This document shows positions 8,572 to 16,666 of a stretch of 64,000 nucleotides of DNA, one piece after another; positions within the stretch are counted from its first letter, which is position 1, and each line of letters starts with the position of its first letter. A model generated the notes under the pieces. It was not told where the DNA came from, ran no database searches, and saw only the letters and a program-made list of their open reading frames with translations. Source of the DNA: Gemmatales bacterium. GTDB taxonomy: Bacteria; Planctomycetota; Planctomycetia; Gemmatales; Gemmataceae. The stretch spans positions 434,001-498,000 of the forward strand of contig BPJP01000002.1 in the NCBI GenBank assembly GCA_026004675.1, in the 5' to 3' direction. Made by a program: the position numbers and the translations under genes.

Positions 8572-9378
8572 ATGTGGACGACGTTAGCCTTTGTCACGAC
8601 GTTGGTACTGGCCCCTGCCCAAACAGGAGAATTGCGCTTGACCAATGCCCGGGCGACATACGGCGTGTTGGGTGCTCCCCGGAAGGATAACCGGGTTTTG
8701 CCGGGCGATTTCTACTTCATCACTTTTGACATCGAAAATTTGCTGGTCGATAGCGAAGGCAAAATCCACTACAGCATGGGGATGGAGTTGATCAATCCCG
8801 ATAACGAGATCGAATACAAGAAAACCCCACAAGAGCGGCCGATCACGCAATACAACGTGCTGGGCGGAACGAAAATCCCAGCCTTTGCCCATGCCCAAAC
8901 CGGTGTCGAGACCAAACCCGGCATCTATACGCTAAAGGTCACGGTCATTGATCGTTTGTCCAAACAACAGGCATCCTTGGAAAGGAAATTCGAGGTCATC
9001 AAACCGGCATTCGGGTTGGTGGAATTATCAACCAGCTATGACAAAGACGGCATTTTCTCGGCGCCGCCGATGGGAGTAACGGGACAATCCTTGTTTGTGA
9101 ATTTTTGGGCGGTCGGCTTCGCCCGCAATGCCAAAGGGCAGCCGCATATCCAACTCGAAATGACGATCAAAGACGCCACCGGGAAAATGACACATCCGAA
9201 ACCGATTACCGGGGAATTCACGGAAATCCCGAAAGGCTGGAAGCGTTTGCCCATGCAATTCCCCTTGTCGCTCAATCGAACGGGACGATTCACGGTCACG
9301 ATCAAGGCCACCGATTTGATTGGCGGCAAGAAAGTCGACCAGATCTCATTTCCGATCACCGTTGTCGAATTGAAATGA
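8572..9378 (+). CDS. Exported protein of unknown function with Ig-like beta domains
   Basis: A 268-residue protein. A short signal peptide is likely at the N-terminus (MWTTLAFVTTLVLAPAQT). The rest is predicted all-beta: two stretches that read like immunoglobulin/fibronectin-type sandwiches, with PGDFYFITFDIENLLVD and PGIYTLKVTVIDRLSKQQA in the first and TGRFTVTIKATDLIGGKKV in the second. I recognise no enzymatic motif. The GGAG ribosome binding site upstream of the ATG supports the start. It may bind a ligand or partner at the cell surface. It lies 49 bases upstream of the TPR-YggX gene and could share its transcript. Function is unknown. Confidence 0.7.
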   Translation: MWTTLAFVTTLVLAPAQTGELRLTNARATYGVLGAPRKDNRVLPGDFYFITFDIENLLVDSEGKIHYSMGMELINPDNEIEYKKTPQERPITQYNVLGGTKIPAFAHAQTGVETKPGIYTLKVTVIDRLSKQQASLERKFEVIKPAFGLVELSTSYDKDGIFSAPPMGVTGQSLFVNFWAVGFARNAKGQPHIQLEMTIKDATGKMTHPKPITGEFTEIPKGWKRLPMQFPLSLNRTGRFTVTIKATDLIGGKKVDQISFPITVVELK

Positions 9379-9427
9379 AAATAAAGCTGGCAGCCGTCTG
9401 GACAATGGGGACCTTACAGGAGCGATC

Positions 9428-10036
9428 ATGAACCAACTTCAGGAACGCATTGAACAGTCGCGCAAAATGGCCAATGACGATCCCGATAATGAATTGGGGC
9501 ATTTTCGTCTTGGCCAGCTGCTCATCGAAGCGGGACAATACGAAGAAGCGATCCAATCGCTGCGGCGAACGCTGGAGTTAAGCCCGCAATTCTCCAAAGC
9601 CTATCAATTATTGGGCACCGCCTTGAAGGAAGCGGGCAAACGCGACGAAGCGGTCGAAGTGTTGAAAAAAGGTTACGAAATTGCCGACGAGCGCGGCGAC
9701 CATATGCCTCGGGATGCGATGGCAAACCTGCTCGTCGAGCTGGGCGAACCCAAGCCACAACCCAAACGTTCTGCCGACGACGTTGCGGCAGGCGATGGCT
9801 TTCGCTGCAAATGCCCGCGTTGTTTCGCGGGGAAAAACGCTCGTCGTCTCCCCAAACCGCCTTTGCCCGATGAAATGGGCAAACGCATCCAGGAGAATAT
9901 CTGTGCCAGCTGTTGGAACCTTTGGCTCGGAGACGTCAGCGTCAAGGTCATCAACGAATACCGGCTCGATTTGAGCACGGAGCGCGGCCAGCAAATGTAC
10001 GACCAGGCGATGTTGGAATTCTTTGGCTTGCAATAA
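9428..10036 (+). CDS. TPR protein fused to a YggX-like Fe(II)-trafficking domain
   Basis: Two parts are visible in 202 residues. Residues 5-105 form about two to three tetratricopeptide repeats (LGHFRLGQLLIEAGQYEEAI, KAYQLLGTALKEAGKRDEAV). Residues 126-200 match the pattern of the small Fe(II)-trafficking/oxidative-damage protein YggX: LPDEMGKRIQEN, then W-x-x-W, then VINEYRLDLS and a terminal EFFG. Five cysteines (127, 129, 132, 159, 162; CKCPRC and CASC) sit inside this domain, more than the single conserved Cys of YggX, suggesting bound metal or a cluster. YggX proteins protect Fe-S clusters from oxidation; a similar role is inferred. It precedes the PSP1 gene, itself cysteine-rich, by 58 bases. 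Confidence 0.72.
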   Translation: MNQLQERIEQSRKMANDDPDNELGHFRLGQLLIEAGQYEEAIQSLRRTLELSPQFSKAYQLLGTALKEAGKRDEAVEVLKKGYEIADERGDHMPRDAMANLLVELGEPKPQPKRSADDVAAGDGFRCKCPRCFAGKNARRLPKPPLPDEMGKRIQENICASCWNLWLGDVSVKVINEYRLDLSTERGQQMYDQAMLEFFGLQ

Positions 10037-10094
10037 TCATCGCCGCATCGCATGCTGGGTTCCATCTGGTACCCGTCGTGGCCGATGGAATCCG

Positions 10095-10784
10095 ATGCAA
10101 ACAAGTTTGAAAGTTTCTATGGAAGCCCCATGCCATACCGCAGAGTACCTGGTTTCCTACGGTAAAGCCGGAGACTTCGGCAGGTTTCTAGCAGGCGGAA
10201 ACCAGAAGTACGCGCGTGGCCAACGCGTCGTTATACGTACGGAACAGGGGTTGCACGTCGGCAACGTCCTTTGTCCTGTTCACGAAGGTCATTTGCGTTT
10301 TTTGTCACGAACCGCCGTCGGCCAGTTGCTCCGCCCTCTCAGCGAGAAAGACGCCGATACGTTGCATCGCCTGGAAGAACGCGCAGCCTCGATATTCGAG
10401 TTCGCACGGCGAATCGCTGCGGAGCAGGACCTTCCCATCGAAATCGTCGACGTCGAGTTGTCCTTCGACGAAAAAAGGGCGATTGTCTATCACCTTCGCC
10501 AAGGTGGCTGCGACTACCGCGAATTCGTCTCCACGCTGGCGCGGTCGTTCGACGTGCAGATTGCCATGGAGAACCTGGCGTTGCCCGCGGAGTTGGAAGA
10601 CGCTGACGCCGGCTGCGACGACCCCAATTGTGGCAAGAAGAAGGGTGGCTGCGGCTCGAGCGGCGGTTGTACCACCTGCGGCGTTTCCTCCACCTGTGGC
10701 AAGTCGTTTCGACAGGAAGACATCCAAGCCTATTTGGCCGGCTTGCAACAATCAGGCATGCCGGAACGAACCAGTTTGCTTTAG
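10095..10784 (+). CDS. PSP1-domain (RicT-like) protein with cysteine-rich tail
   Basis: The PSP1 C-terminal domain is recognisable from the N-terminal AEYLVSYGKAGDFGRF, RGQRVVIRTEQGLHVGNVL, and the central LSFDEKRAIVYHLRQGGCDYREFV segment. In Bacillus subtilis the homologue RicT (YaaT) works in a complex that binds Fe-S clusters and affects RNA processing. Here the 229-residue protein carries an added glycine/cysteine-rich tail, with cysteines at about 174, 179, 186, 192, 195 and 201, consistent with metal or cluster binding. Start choice: ATG at 10095 or 10119; neither has a strong ribosome binding site, and the open frame back to 10023 overlaps the TPR-YggX gene. It is probably co-transcribed with that gene and with the PfkB kinase 55 bases downstream. 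Confidence 0.8.
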   Translation: MQTSLKVSMEAPCHTAEYLVSYGKAGDFGRFLAGGNQKYARGQRVVIRTEQGLHVGNVLCPVHEGHLRFLSRTAVGQLLRPLSEKDADTLHRLEERAASIFEFARRIAAEQDLPIEIVDVELSFDEKRAIVYHLRQGGCDYREFVSTLARSFDVQIAMENLALPAELEDADAGCDDPNCGKKKGGCGSSGGCTTCGVSSTCGKSFRQEDIQAYLAGLQQSGMPERTSLL

Positions 10785-10839
10785 CGAAGGGTCCTCGGTA
10801 GCCGGGGGATGCCAACCCATCCAGGGGTGCCCATTCTGT

Positions 10840-11760
10840 ATGAAACGATACGACGTGCTGGGCTTGGGCTGTGTCGCCGTCGACGATCTCCTCTATGTGG
10901 AGGCCTATCCGCCAGCAGATACGAAAGTGCCGATTCGACACAGCGACCGGCAATGCGGCGGGTTGACGGCGACAGCTCTCGTGGCGGCGGCACGAATGGG
11001 AGCTCGCTGCGCCTATGCCGGTGTTCTTGGCTCCGATGTCGATTCGCGCTTCGTGCTCGATTGCTTCAGGCGGGAAGGGATCGATACCGGGCCTGTTATG
11101 GAAAAGGCCGCCGCGCAACCCATTCATTCGATCATTATCGTCGATGAAAGCGCCAAGACGCGAACGATCTTCTATGACTTGCGAGGGAGCACGGGAGCAG
11201 CTCCAAACCACCCGCCACAAGAAGTCATCGAATCGACGAAAGTGCTTTTCATCGATCACTATGGTATCGAAGGAATGCTTCGCGCGAGTCGCATCGCCCG
11301 TGCTTCAGGCATACACGTGGTCGCCGACTTCGAGCGTAATGATTGGCCCGCTTTCGACGAACTATTGCGCTGGGTCGACCATCTGATCGTATCGCGTGCA
11401 TTCGCGGCGAAATTGACCGGCTGCCTCAACCCAGCTGACGCTGCGAGGCATCTATGGTGCGATGGCCGAGAGGTAGTCGTCATCACCGGCGGCGACGAGG
11501 GCTGCTGGTATTACAGCTTGGAAACGCAACATCCTGTGCATCAGCCGGCATTTCCTGTCTCTGTGCAGGATACGACAGGTTGTGGCGACGTCTTTCATGG
11601 CGTGTACGCGGCAATGCTGGCCAAGAACATGGATTTGCACCTGCGCATCCGCTATGCCAGCGCTGCCGCTGCACTGAAAGCCATGAAAGCCGGCGGGCAG
11701 GCAGGCATTCCCGGGCACTTCGAAGTCGAAAACTTTTTGGCCGAACACGAGAAAGATTGA
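10840..11760 (+). CDS. PfkB-family carbohydrate kinase
   Basis: A ribokinase-like sugar or nucleoside kinase of 306 residues. The first signature is the glycine-rich N-terminal segment (GGLTATALVAAARMGARCAY). The ATP/anion-hole signature near the C-terminus, DTTGCGDVFHGVYAAML, holds the catalytic Asp. Substrate identity cannot be read from sequence. The frame is open far upstream through the PSP1 gene, but the family start MKRYDVLGLGCVAVDDLLY at 10840 and a GGGG-containing ribosome binding site ten bases ahead set the true beginning. It ends ten bases before the convergent aldolase gene. Confidence 0.88.
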   Translation: MKRYDVLGLGCVAVDDLLYVEAYPPADTKVPIRHSDRQCGGLTATALVAAARMGARCAYAGVLGSDVDSRFVLDCFRREGIDTGPVMEKAAAQPIHSIIIVDESAKTRTIFYDLRGSTGAAPNHPPQEVIESTKVLFIDHYGIEGMLRASRIARASGIHVVADFERNDWPAFDELLRWVDHLIVSRAFAAKLTGCLNPADAARHLWCDGREVVVITGGDEGCWYYSLETQHPVHQPAFPVSVQDTTGCGDVFHGVYAAMLAKNMDLHLRIRYASAAAALKAMKAGGQAGIPGHFEVENFLAEHEKD

Positions 11761-11770
11761 TGACGAGACG

Positions 11771-13003
11771 TTACGGGTCGATCGATCGGCCGCCTATGGG
11801 AAATCCCCACAAGCCGTCACCTTGTGAACGAAGCAGATCTCTTCCGACGCCGGGCCCTAATTGCAACGCGCCCGTTCGAAGCAGGCCACCCCAATCCTTA
11901 TCGGCGGCAGGAGCCAGCGCTGGCACTCGGCTTCGGCCCATCCCCACCCCAAGCCAATCGATCGTCAGAAGCCTGCTGACGGCTTTGTTCACAGCTTTCG
12001 CGCCTCGCTCCGTCAAAGGAGGCAAAGGCGCTTTGACCAACGGCAACGTCGGTATGCCGAGCAAGTTCAAGGCATATTTGATTTGGGCCTGAGGCTGGTC
12101 GTCCGTCATCGGGACAAACATCTTCCGATCTTGGGCGGCCATCAACACGATCCTGGAAAGGGTCGGTGAAGTCCATTGCGTTCGCAAAATGGGCGTCAGT
12201 TCAAAAAGATATTTTTGGATGTCGCGTGCTTCGGCGACCCGGCCACTGGCGCAGGCCGAATATGCTTGAACTACCTGACTGGGAAGCATCGCCGCCTCCG
12301 GACACATCGCGCCATGGCCTCCGATGTCGAGAAATTGCGACAGATTCAAGGCGGTGCTGGAGAAGAAAGTCTTTCCCATGCCACGGCAGGCACGGATATG
12401 ACGTTGCACCGCACCCAGATTCAGCAGCGATTCTTTGATCCCCACGATATTCGGGTGTGCCAGGATAGCAGCGATCTCCCGAGGACGCAGATGCACATGC
12501 GTCTGGGCAGGATAGTAATACATTACGATCGGCAAGACGGACGCGTCCGCCAACTGCCAGTAAAACGAATGGACTTCGTCGAAAGACGCACGAGGATTGC
12601 CGGTCAACTTGACAAGCACCGCAGACGCACCCAATTCTCGCGCCAGCTCCATTTGTCGTGCCGCTTCGTCCACGTCGCCAGTATGAATGCCAACGACGAC
12701 CGGGACTTTCGGAAATGCTAATCGGACCGCTGTCGCAATCACCGTTCGGCGTTCCTCCCAGGTAACGTACTGGCCTTCTCCCATCGTTCCGAGGACCAAC
12801 AGCCCATGAACGCCACAGGCCAACTGGTATTGGATTTGCTTTTCGAGGGAAGCGATGTCGACGCCTTCTCCCGAACAACGAAACGGCGTGATGACCGTAG
12901 GGAGAATGCCACCACAAGGTGTGCAAGGCGTGGCTGCCGACGCTGGCATCGCTGCCAGTGCCACGAGACAGACGGCTTTCAACATGGCATGGCGATGAGG
13001 CAT
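11771..13003 (-). CDS. Exported dihydrodipicolinate synthase/N-acetylneuraminate lyase-family protein
   Basis: A class I aldolase TIM barrel of the DapA/NanA family. The Schiff-base lysine is in VGIKES (about residue 190), the catalytic tyrosine in VMYYYP (about 162-164), and the GTxGE phosphate or carboxylate loop reads LGTMGEG. Unusually it begins with a signal peptide (MLKAVCLVALAAMPASAA, from residue 7), so it should act outside the cytoplasm, where lysine biosynthesis is not expected; a lyase on a sugar acid or sialic-acid-like compound is more likely. It is long (410 residues against about 300) because of an extension beyond about residue 320 with no motif I know. AGGA eight bases before the ATG at 13003 supports that start. 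Confidence 0.78.
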   Translation of the reverse strand: MPHRHAMLKAVCLVALAAMPASAATPCTPCGGILPTVITPFRCSGEGVDIASLEKQIQYQLACGVHGLLVLGTMGEGQYVTWEERRTVIATAVRLAFPKVPVVVGIHTGDVDEAARQMELARELGASAVLVKLTGNPRASFDEVHSFYWQLADASVLPIVMYYYPAQTHVHLRPREIAAILAHPNIVGIKESLLNLGAVQRHIRACRGMGKTFFSSTALNLSQFLDIGGHGAMCPEAAMLPSQVVQAYSACASGRVAEARDIQKYLFELTPILRTQWTSPTLSRIVLMAAQDRKMFVPMTDDQPQAQIKYALNLLGIPTLPLVKAPLPPLTERGAKAVNKAVSRLLTIDWLGVGMGRSRVPALAPAADKDWGGLLRTGALQLGPGVGRDLLRSQGDGLWGFPIGGRSIDP

Positions 13004-13137
13004 TCGACGATCCTGCCAACAGTATCGAGATGATCGCATGTCGTGATTTTTCGGAAAATCTCTACTGGTGAGATGAGAAAAATGCCCGCGTCGGATTTAT
13101 CTGTGAAAAGCCAGTGAAATGAGGCAAAGGGAACAAT

Positions 13138-13716
13138 CTAATTTTCGGCGAGCAGAGACTGAATGTCTTCGATGACCCAGTCGGTCTTGAGGAAAGCGAG
13201 GTTGTAGATTTCTCGGATTTTGCCTGCTTTATCGACCAGAAAGATTCGCGAAGGGTGATCCAGCTGACCGTTGGCGGCTGGTCGCACCCACATTCGCCAT
13301 TGCTCGACCACTTTCATGACTCTGGCCGGTGTTCCGGTTAAGAACGTCCAACTCTCCGGATCAACGTCATACAGTTTCATGTAACGTCGCAAGACGTCAG
13401 GCGTATCCCGTTTTGGATCGAGGGAAATGGAGATGAGGTGAATCGGACGTTTCGGGAGCAGTCCCCGGCGTTTCAGCTCTTGCTGGATCGCACTCATGCG
13501 GTGAGTCGTCGCCGGGCACGAGCCGTTGCAGGTCGTGAAAATGAAGCTGACCAGAACGACATGACCTTTTAACGAATGGAAGCGGAAGGGCTTGTTGTCA
13601 TGCGTTGTCAGTTCGAAATCGGGCGCGGGCCGAATCACTGCCAGGTGACTGGACTCTCCACCCTCTGCAGAAGCAGCAAGCAACACGCTTAAAAAGAATG
13701 GTATCATGGACGGCAT
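13138..13716 (-). CDS. SCO1/SenC-family copper-binding redox protein
   Basis: A thioredoxin-fold SCO protein of 192 residues with an N-terminal signal peptide (MIPFFLSVLLAASAEG). The copper-binding CxxxC is at 63-67 (CNGSC) and the third ligand histidine at 154 (LDHPSRIFLVD). SCO proteins insert copper into the CuA site of cytochrome c oxidase or act as thiol reductases. No oxidase genes are nearby, so the target is not evident. Its start overlaps the end of the acyltransferase-aminotransferase gene by 13 bases, implying translational coupling; ATG at 13707 is an alternative start. Confidence 0.88.
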   Translation of the reverse strand: MPSMIPFFLSVLLAASAEGGESSHLAVIRPAPDFELTTHDNKPFRFHSLKGHVVLVSFIFTTCNGSCPATTHRMSAIQQELKRRGLLPKRPIHLISISLDPKRDTPDVLRRYMKLYDVDPESWTFLTGTPARVMKVVEQWRMWVRPAANGQLDHPSRIFLVDKAGKIREIYNLAFLKTDWVIEDIQSLLAEN

Positions 13717-15389
13717 AACTCAAGATTGTTACGTCGCGAAAGTTTACGCAGCCAGCGTTCCAGCCGGTCGAAAAAGGCTCCTACTTCTTCTTGCCGCACA
13801 TCCCCCATGGTCGCAATCTGTACCAGTCGGCGTTCGGCAAGGTAGCTGCTCAAGCCGCCGATTTCAAAGCCCCATGTCTGGCAAGTTGCGACGAATTGTT
13901 CAGACGTCAGATCGTGTGGCGGCATGAAGGTCGTAACGACGGGGCAGGCGAACTCCTCCGATGCCAGCGGTTCCAGACGGAGATCGCGCAGGCGTTGCCT
14001 GACGTAGACACCGAGCCGGCGATAACGTTCGTAACAAGCGGTCGCCTTATCGTCGTCGGCATATTGTTCGAGCGCTGCGTCGAGAGCCCGCAAGGTTGGC
14101 GACGGAAAAGTGAATCTTGGCCCAGGCGAAAGGAGCGCCTTTTGAATATCCAGGTAAGTTGGCACGCGATGGAAATCGACGTGTTGCAAAGCATTCGGAT
14201 CGGCGAAAACGATAGCGATCCCCGCATAGGCGCCTAATGACTTTCCCGTCGCTCCTGTGGCGAGGTAGATGTCTTCCAGGTTAAGCGGCACGGCGCCGAG
14301 GCTGCTGACGCAGTCGAGGCAAACGCGGGCCTTGTATTCTTTGGCCAGTCGAACCAGGCCGCGAACGTCGTTCAGAACGCCCGTACTGGATTCTTGATGC
14401 ACGCCCCAAATCCAAGAGCAAGGCTGAGAAGACGTTCGGAGTACGTTGGCGATTTCGTCGAGGTTCCACGGCTGGCCCCATCCCCAGCTCAATATGCGAG
14501 GCTTGAGGCCGAATCGCCTGGCCTGCTCCAAGAGACGTTCGCCGAATTCGCCGTTAATGAGGAGAATCCCTTCACGAGAATTCCGGTCCGAGGCGAGCGT
14601 GGCAGCGACGGCTTCGTTTGCCAATGTGCCGCTGCCGTTGATAAGCGCTACCCCCTTGGCTCTGGTCATCCGGCAAAGCCGATGACGGACTTTTTGGAAC
14701 TGGTCAATGAATTCATTGCCCCGATGATAAAGAGGCGGTTCATGAAAAGCCCGGCGAACTGCCGGCGACGTTTTCACCGGCCCAGGTAACAAACACACCG
14801 TTTCTGACCGTTTCGGCGATGGTTGCATTTGGCTTTCCCACCGGCGTTTGACGCGCATCATGTGCGCCGGCAATGCGCCGACTGTTAACATCATCGGGAT
14901 GAACGATGCTCGACCGTTTGGAACAGGCGGTCCCAGAACTTCGAAGCCCATCCGCTGATAGAGAGGCAATCGTTCCTTGATGCCGGAGATGAACAGATGG
15001 GTGTATCCTTCGGACAAGGCGTAGTCGTACACCAGCCACAAAAGCCCGATAAAGACCCGGGTATTATTGCGATTTTCAGGCTCGATGGCGAGCAGCCGAA
15101 CTTCCAGCGGCCTCATCCCGGGCTGGCGCAAGATGCCGCGATCCTTGAGCCGGTCTTCGACCGAAAACGGAGGTTGGTCGTGCACGCTGATCATGCCGAT
15201 CAGCCGATCGCCGTCGAGAACGATAAAGTACCGGTTCTTTTTATGGAACTTGTCGACCAGGCGAGGCTCGCCCGGGTCGTGGTGCTGGGGAATCTCATCG
15301 ACGAAGGTACGATAGTTGAGTTGGTGAATCTGCTCGAATTCCTGTGCTGATTCTGCGCATTTGAAAACGTAGCGCCCTATTTGAAACAT
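13704..15389 (-). CDS. GNAT/FeeM-like acyltransferase fused to class V aminotransferase
   Basis: A two-domain protein of 561 residues. Residues 1-185 look like an acyltransferase of the GNAT or N-acyl amino acid synthase/autoinducer-synthase type: YRTFVDEIPQH near the front, a central DRLIGMISVHDQPPFS strand, RLLAIEPENRNN and YQRMGFEVLGPPV. Residues 195-545 are a fold-type I aminotransferase of class V (serine-pyruvate/alanine-glyoxylate type): LLPGPVKTSPAV, GSGTLANEA at 252-260, HQESSTG at 331-337, the PLP-pairing Asp in CLDCVSSLGAV and the Schiff-base Lys383 in ATGKSLGAYAG. The fusion suggests that one amino acid is both transaminated and acylated, or that substrate is channelled. GGAGGT precedes the ATG. 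It is followed by the overlapping SCO1 gene. Confidence 0.82.
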   Translation of the reverse strand: MFQIGRYVFKCAESAQEFEQIHQLNYRTFVDEIPQHHDPGEPRLVDKFHKKNRYFIVLDGDRLIGMISVHDQPPFSVEDRLKDRGILRQPGMRPLEVRLLAIEPENRNNTRVFIGLLWLVYDYALSEGYTHLFISGIKERLPLYQRMGFEVLGPPVPNGRASFIPMMLTVGALPAHMMRVKRRWESQMQPSPKRSETVCLLPGPVKTSPAVRRAFHEPPLYHRGNEFIDQFQKVRHRLCRMTRAKGVALINGSGTLANEAVAATLASDRNSREGILLINGEFGERLLEQARRFGLKPRILSWGWGQPWNLDEIANVLRTSSQPCSWIWGVHQESSTGVLNDVRGLVRLAKEYKARVCLDCVSSLGAVPLNLEDIYLATGATGKSLGAYAGIAIVFADPNALQHVDFHRVPTYLDIQKALLSPGPRFTFPSPTLRALDAALEQYADDDKATACYERYRRLGVYVRQRLRDLRLEPLASEEFACPVVTTFMPPHDLTSEQFVATCQTWGFEIGGLSSYLAERRLVQIATMGDVRQEEVGAFFDRLERWLRKLSRRNNLELCRP

Positions 15390-15542
15390 CCTGGGCCACC
15401 TCCATTGGGCAAGGAACTGACATCCCCGATGACGCTGGGCACGTTGATCGGTTGCCGAACGGAGCGGCTCATTATTCCTTGCCCGTTGAAGAAATTACAA
15501 TTGGCGGTCGTATTTTGCAAGAAGCGGCCGCACGAAAATACA

Positions 15543-16019
15543 TTATTCCGATTTCGCTTCGTTGCCAGCGGGCTTCACGAGCTTGTAGAGAAAAGAAAGC
15601 GCCATGTGGTAGATGCCGGGATGGGAACTTTCGCGTGGACCGGCCACGTTGAGTACGCGAATCATGCAGCTATCAAGCCACGCTCGCACGCGGCCGATCT
15701 CGGCGTCGCTGTCCAGCGTCGCTACGCAACAGGGTTTTTGATATCGTTCGGCAAGCTGGATCGTCAAGCGCGTGCCACCGTCCGGTTCGCCAGCAACGAG
15801 CACCAGCGTCCCGTCCGAATCGCGCACGTTCCATTCCGTTCGCTGCGGGTAGGCAGCGGAAGGGGTCTCCTCGAGCGGGTAGTGAGGAGGGATCGGGCCG
15901 GCTTCCGCTCGGCGTCCCTTCGGGCACCAGCCACCGCAGTCCAAGCCGCACGCGATCGCAACATCCAGCGCTGCCCGATCCACGCCGGTTTGCCCGCCCG
16001 AAATCAATTTGCGTATCAT
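15543..16019 (-). CDS. Putative molybdenum-cofactor carrier protein (SLOG/Rossmann type)
   Basis: A 158-residue protein matching the molybdenum-cofactor carrier family. The N-terminal ISGGQTGVDRAALDVA is the family signature, followed by GWCPKGRRAEAG and, later, GTLVLVAGEPDGGTRLT. Family members of known structure bind molybdenum cofactor and protect it until insertion into apo-enzymes. The start at 16019 places it one base after the mogA stop (16021), in the same direction, so the two form a translationally linked pair in which MogA adenylates molybdopterin and the carrier could hold the finished cofactor. The open frame begins at 16061 inside mogA, but the family start fits 16019. Confidence 0.8.
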   Translation of the reverse strand: MIRKLISGGQTGVDRAALDVAIACGLDCGGWCPKGRRAEAGPIPPHYPLEETPSAAYPQRTEWNVRDSDGTLVLVAGEPDGGTRLTIQLAERYQKPCCVATLDSDAEIGRVRAWLDSCMIRVLNVAGPRESSHPGIYHMALSFLYKLVKPAGNEAKSE

Positions 16020-16020
16020 G

Positions 16021-16551
16021 CTATTTGTTGCCGGGTCGAAACGCCTTGACCACAGCTTCATTGGTCGTCAGATAGGGCCCTTCGATCAAGTCGATGCAGT
16101 ACGGCACAGCCGGGAAAACCGCCAGCAAACAGTCTCGGATGGCACTTGGTTTTCCAGGCAGATTGATAATCAGCGACTTGCCACGCACGCCCGCGATCTG
16201 GCGCGACAGAATCGCCGTCGGTACCACCCGCAACGAAACGCTCCGCATCAGTTCGCCAAAACCGTCCAGCACCTTGTCGCAGACCGCTTCCGTGGCTTCC
16301 GGCGTCACGTCACGCAGCGCCGGCCCCGTGCCCCCCGTCGTCACCACCAGGCAACAACCTTCGCTGTCGCACAACTCGATCAGCGTTTTTTCAATCGTCT
16401 CTCGATCATCGGGGATGACGCGCGCCACTGCTTCCCAGGGACACGAGAGAATTTCCGAAAGGCATTCCCGGATGGCAGGTCCGCCACGGTCTTCATAAAT
16501 GCCTTGGCTGGCGCGGTCGGAAATCGTCAAAATGCCGATGCGAATCGTCAT
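16021..16551 (-). CDS. mog: Molybdopterin adenylyltransferase (MogA/MoaB family)
   Basis: Activates molybdopterin by adenylation for molybdate insertion in molybdenum-cofactor synthesis. The 176-residue single domain has the family motifs: TTGGTGPALRDVTPEAT at about 91-107, and the C-terminal NLPGKPSAI. The N-terminus (IRIGILTISDRASQG) is typical and fixes the start. Mog and MoaB are hard to tell apart by eye; the length fits either. No other cofactor-synthesis gene is near apart from the cofactor carrier immediately downstream. Confidence 0.9.
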   Translation of the reverse strand: MTIRIGILTISDRASQGIYEDRGGPAIRECLSEILSCPWEAVARVIPDDRETIEKTLIELCDSEGCCLVVTTGGTGPALRDVTPEATEAVCDKVLDGFGELMRSVSLRVVPTAILSRQIAGVRGKSLIINLPGKPSAIRDCLLAVFPAVPYCIDLIEGPYLTTNEAVVKAFRPGNK

Positions 16552-16666
16552 ACGCTTGAATCTCGGGGGAAAAAACCGTCTCTTGTGATGCTATCTGCGT
16601 TCGAAGCGAGCAGTGTCATTTTGACAATTTTCCGCCATCGCGCCCAGTCCGCGGCGGGATGCCGCT

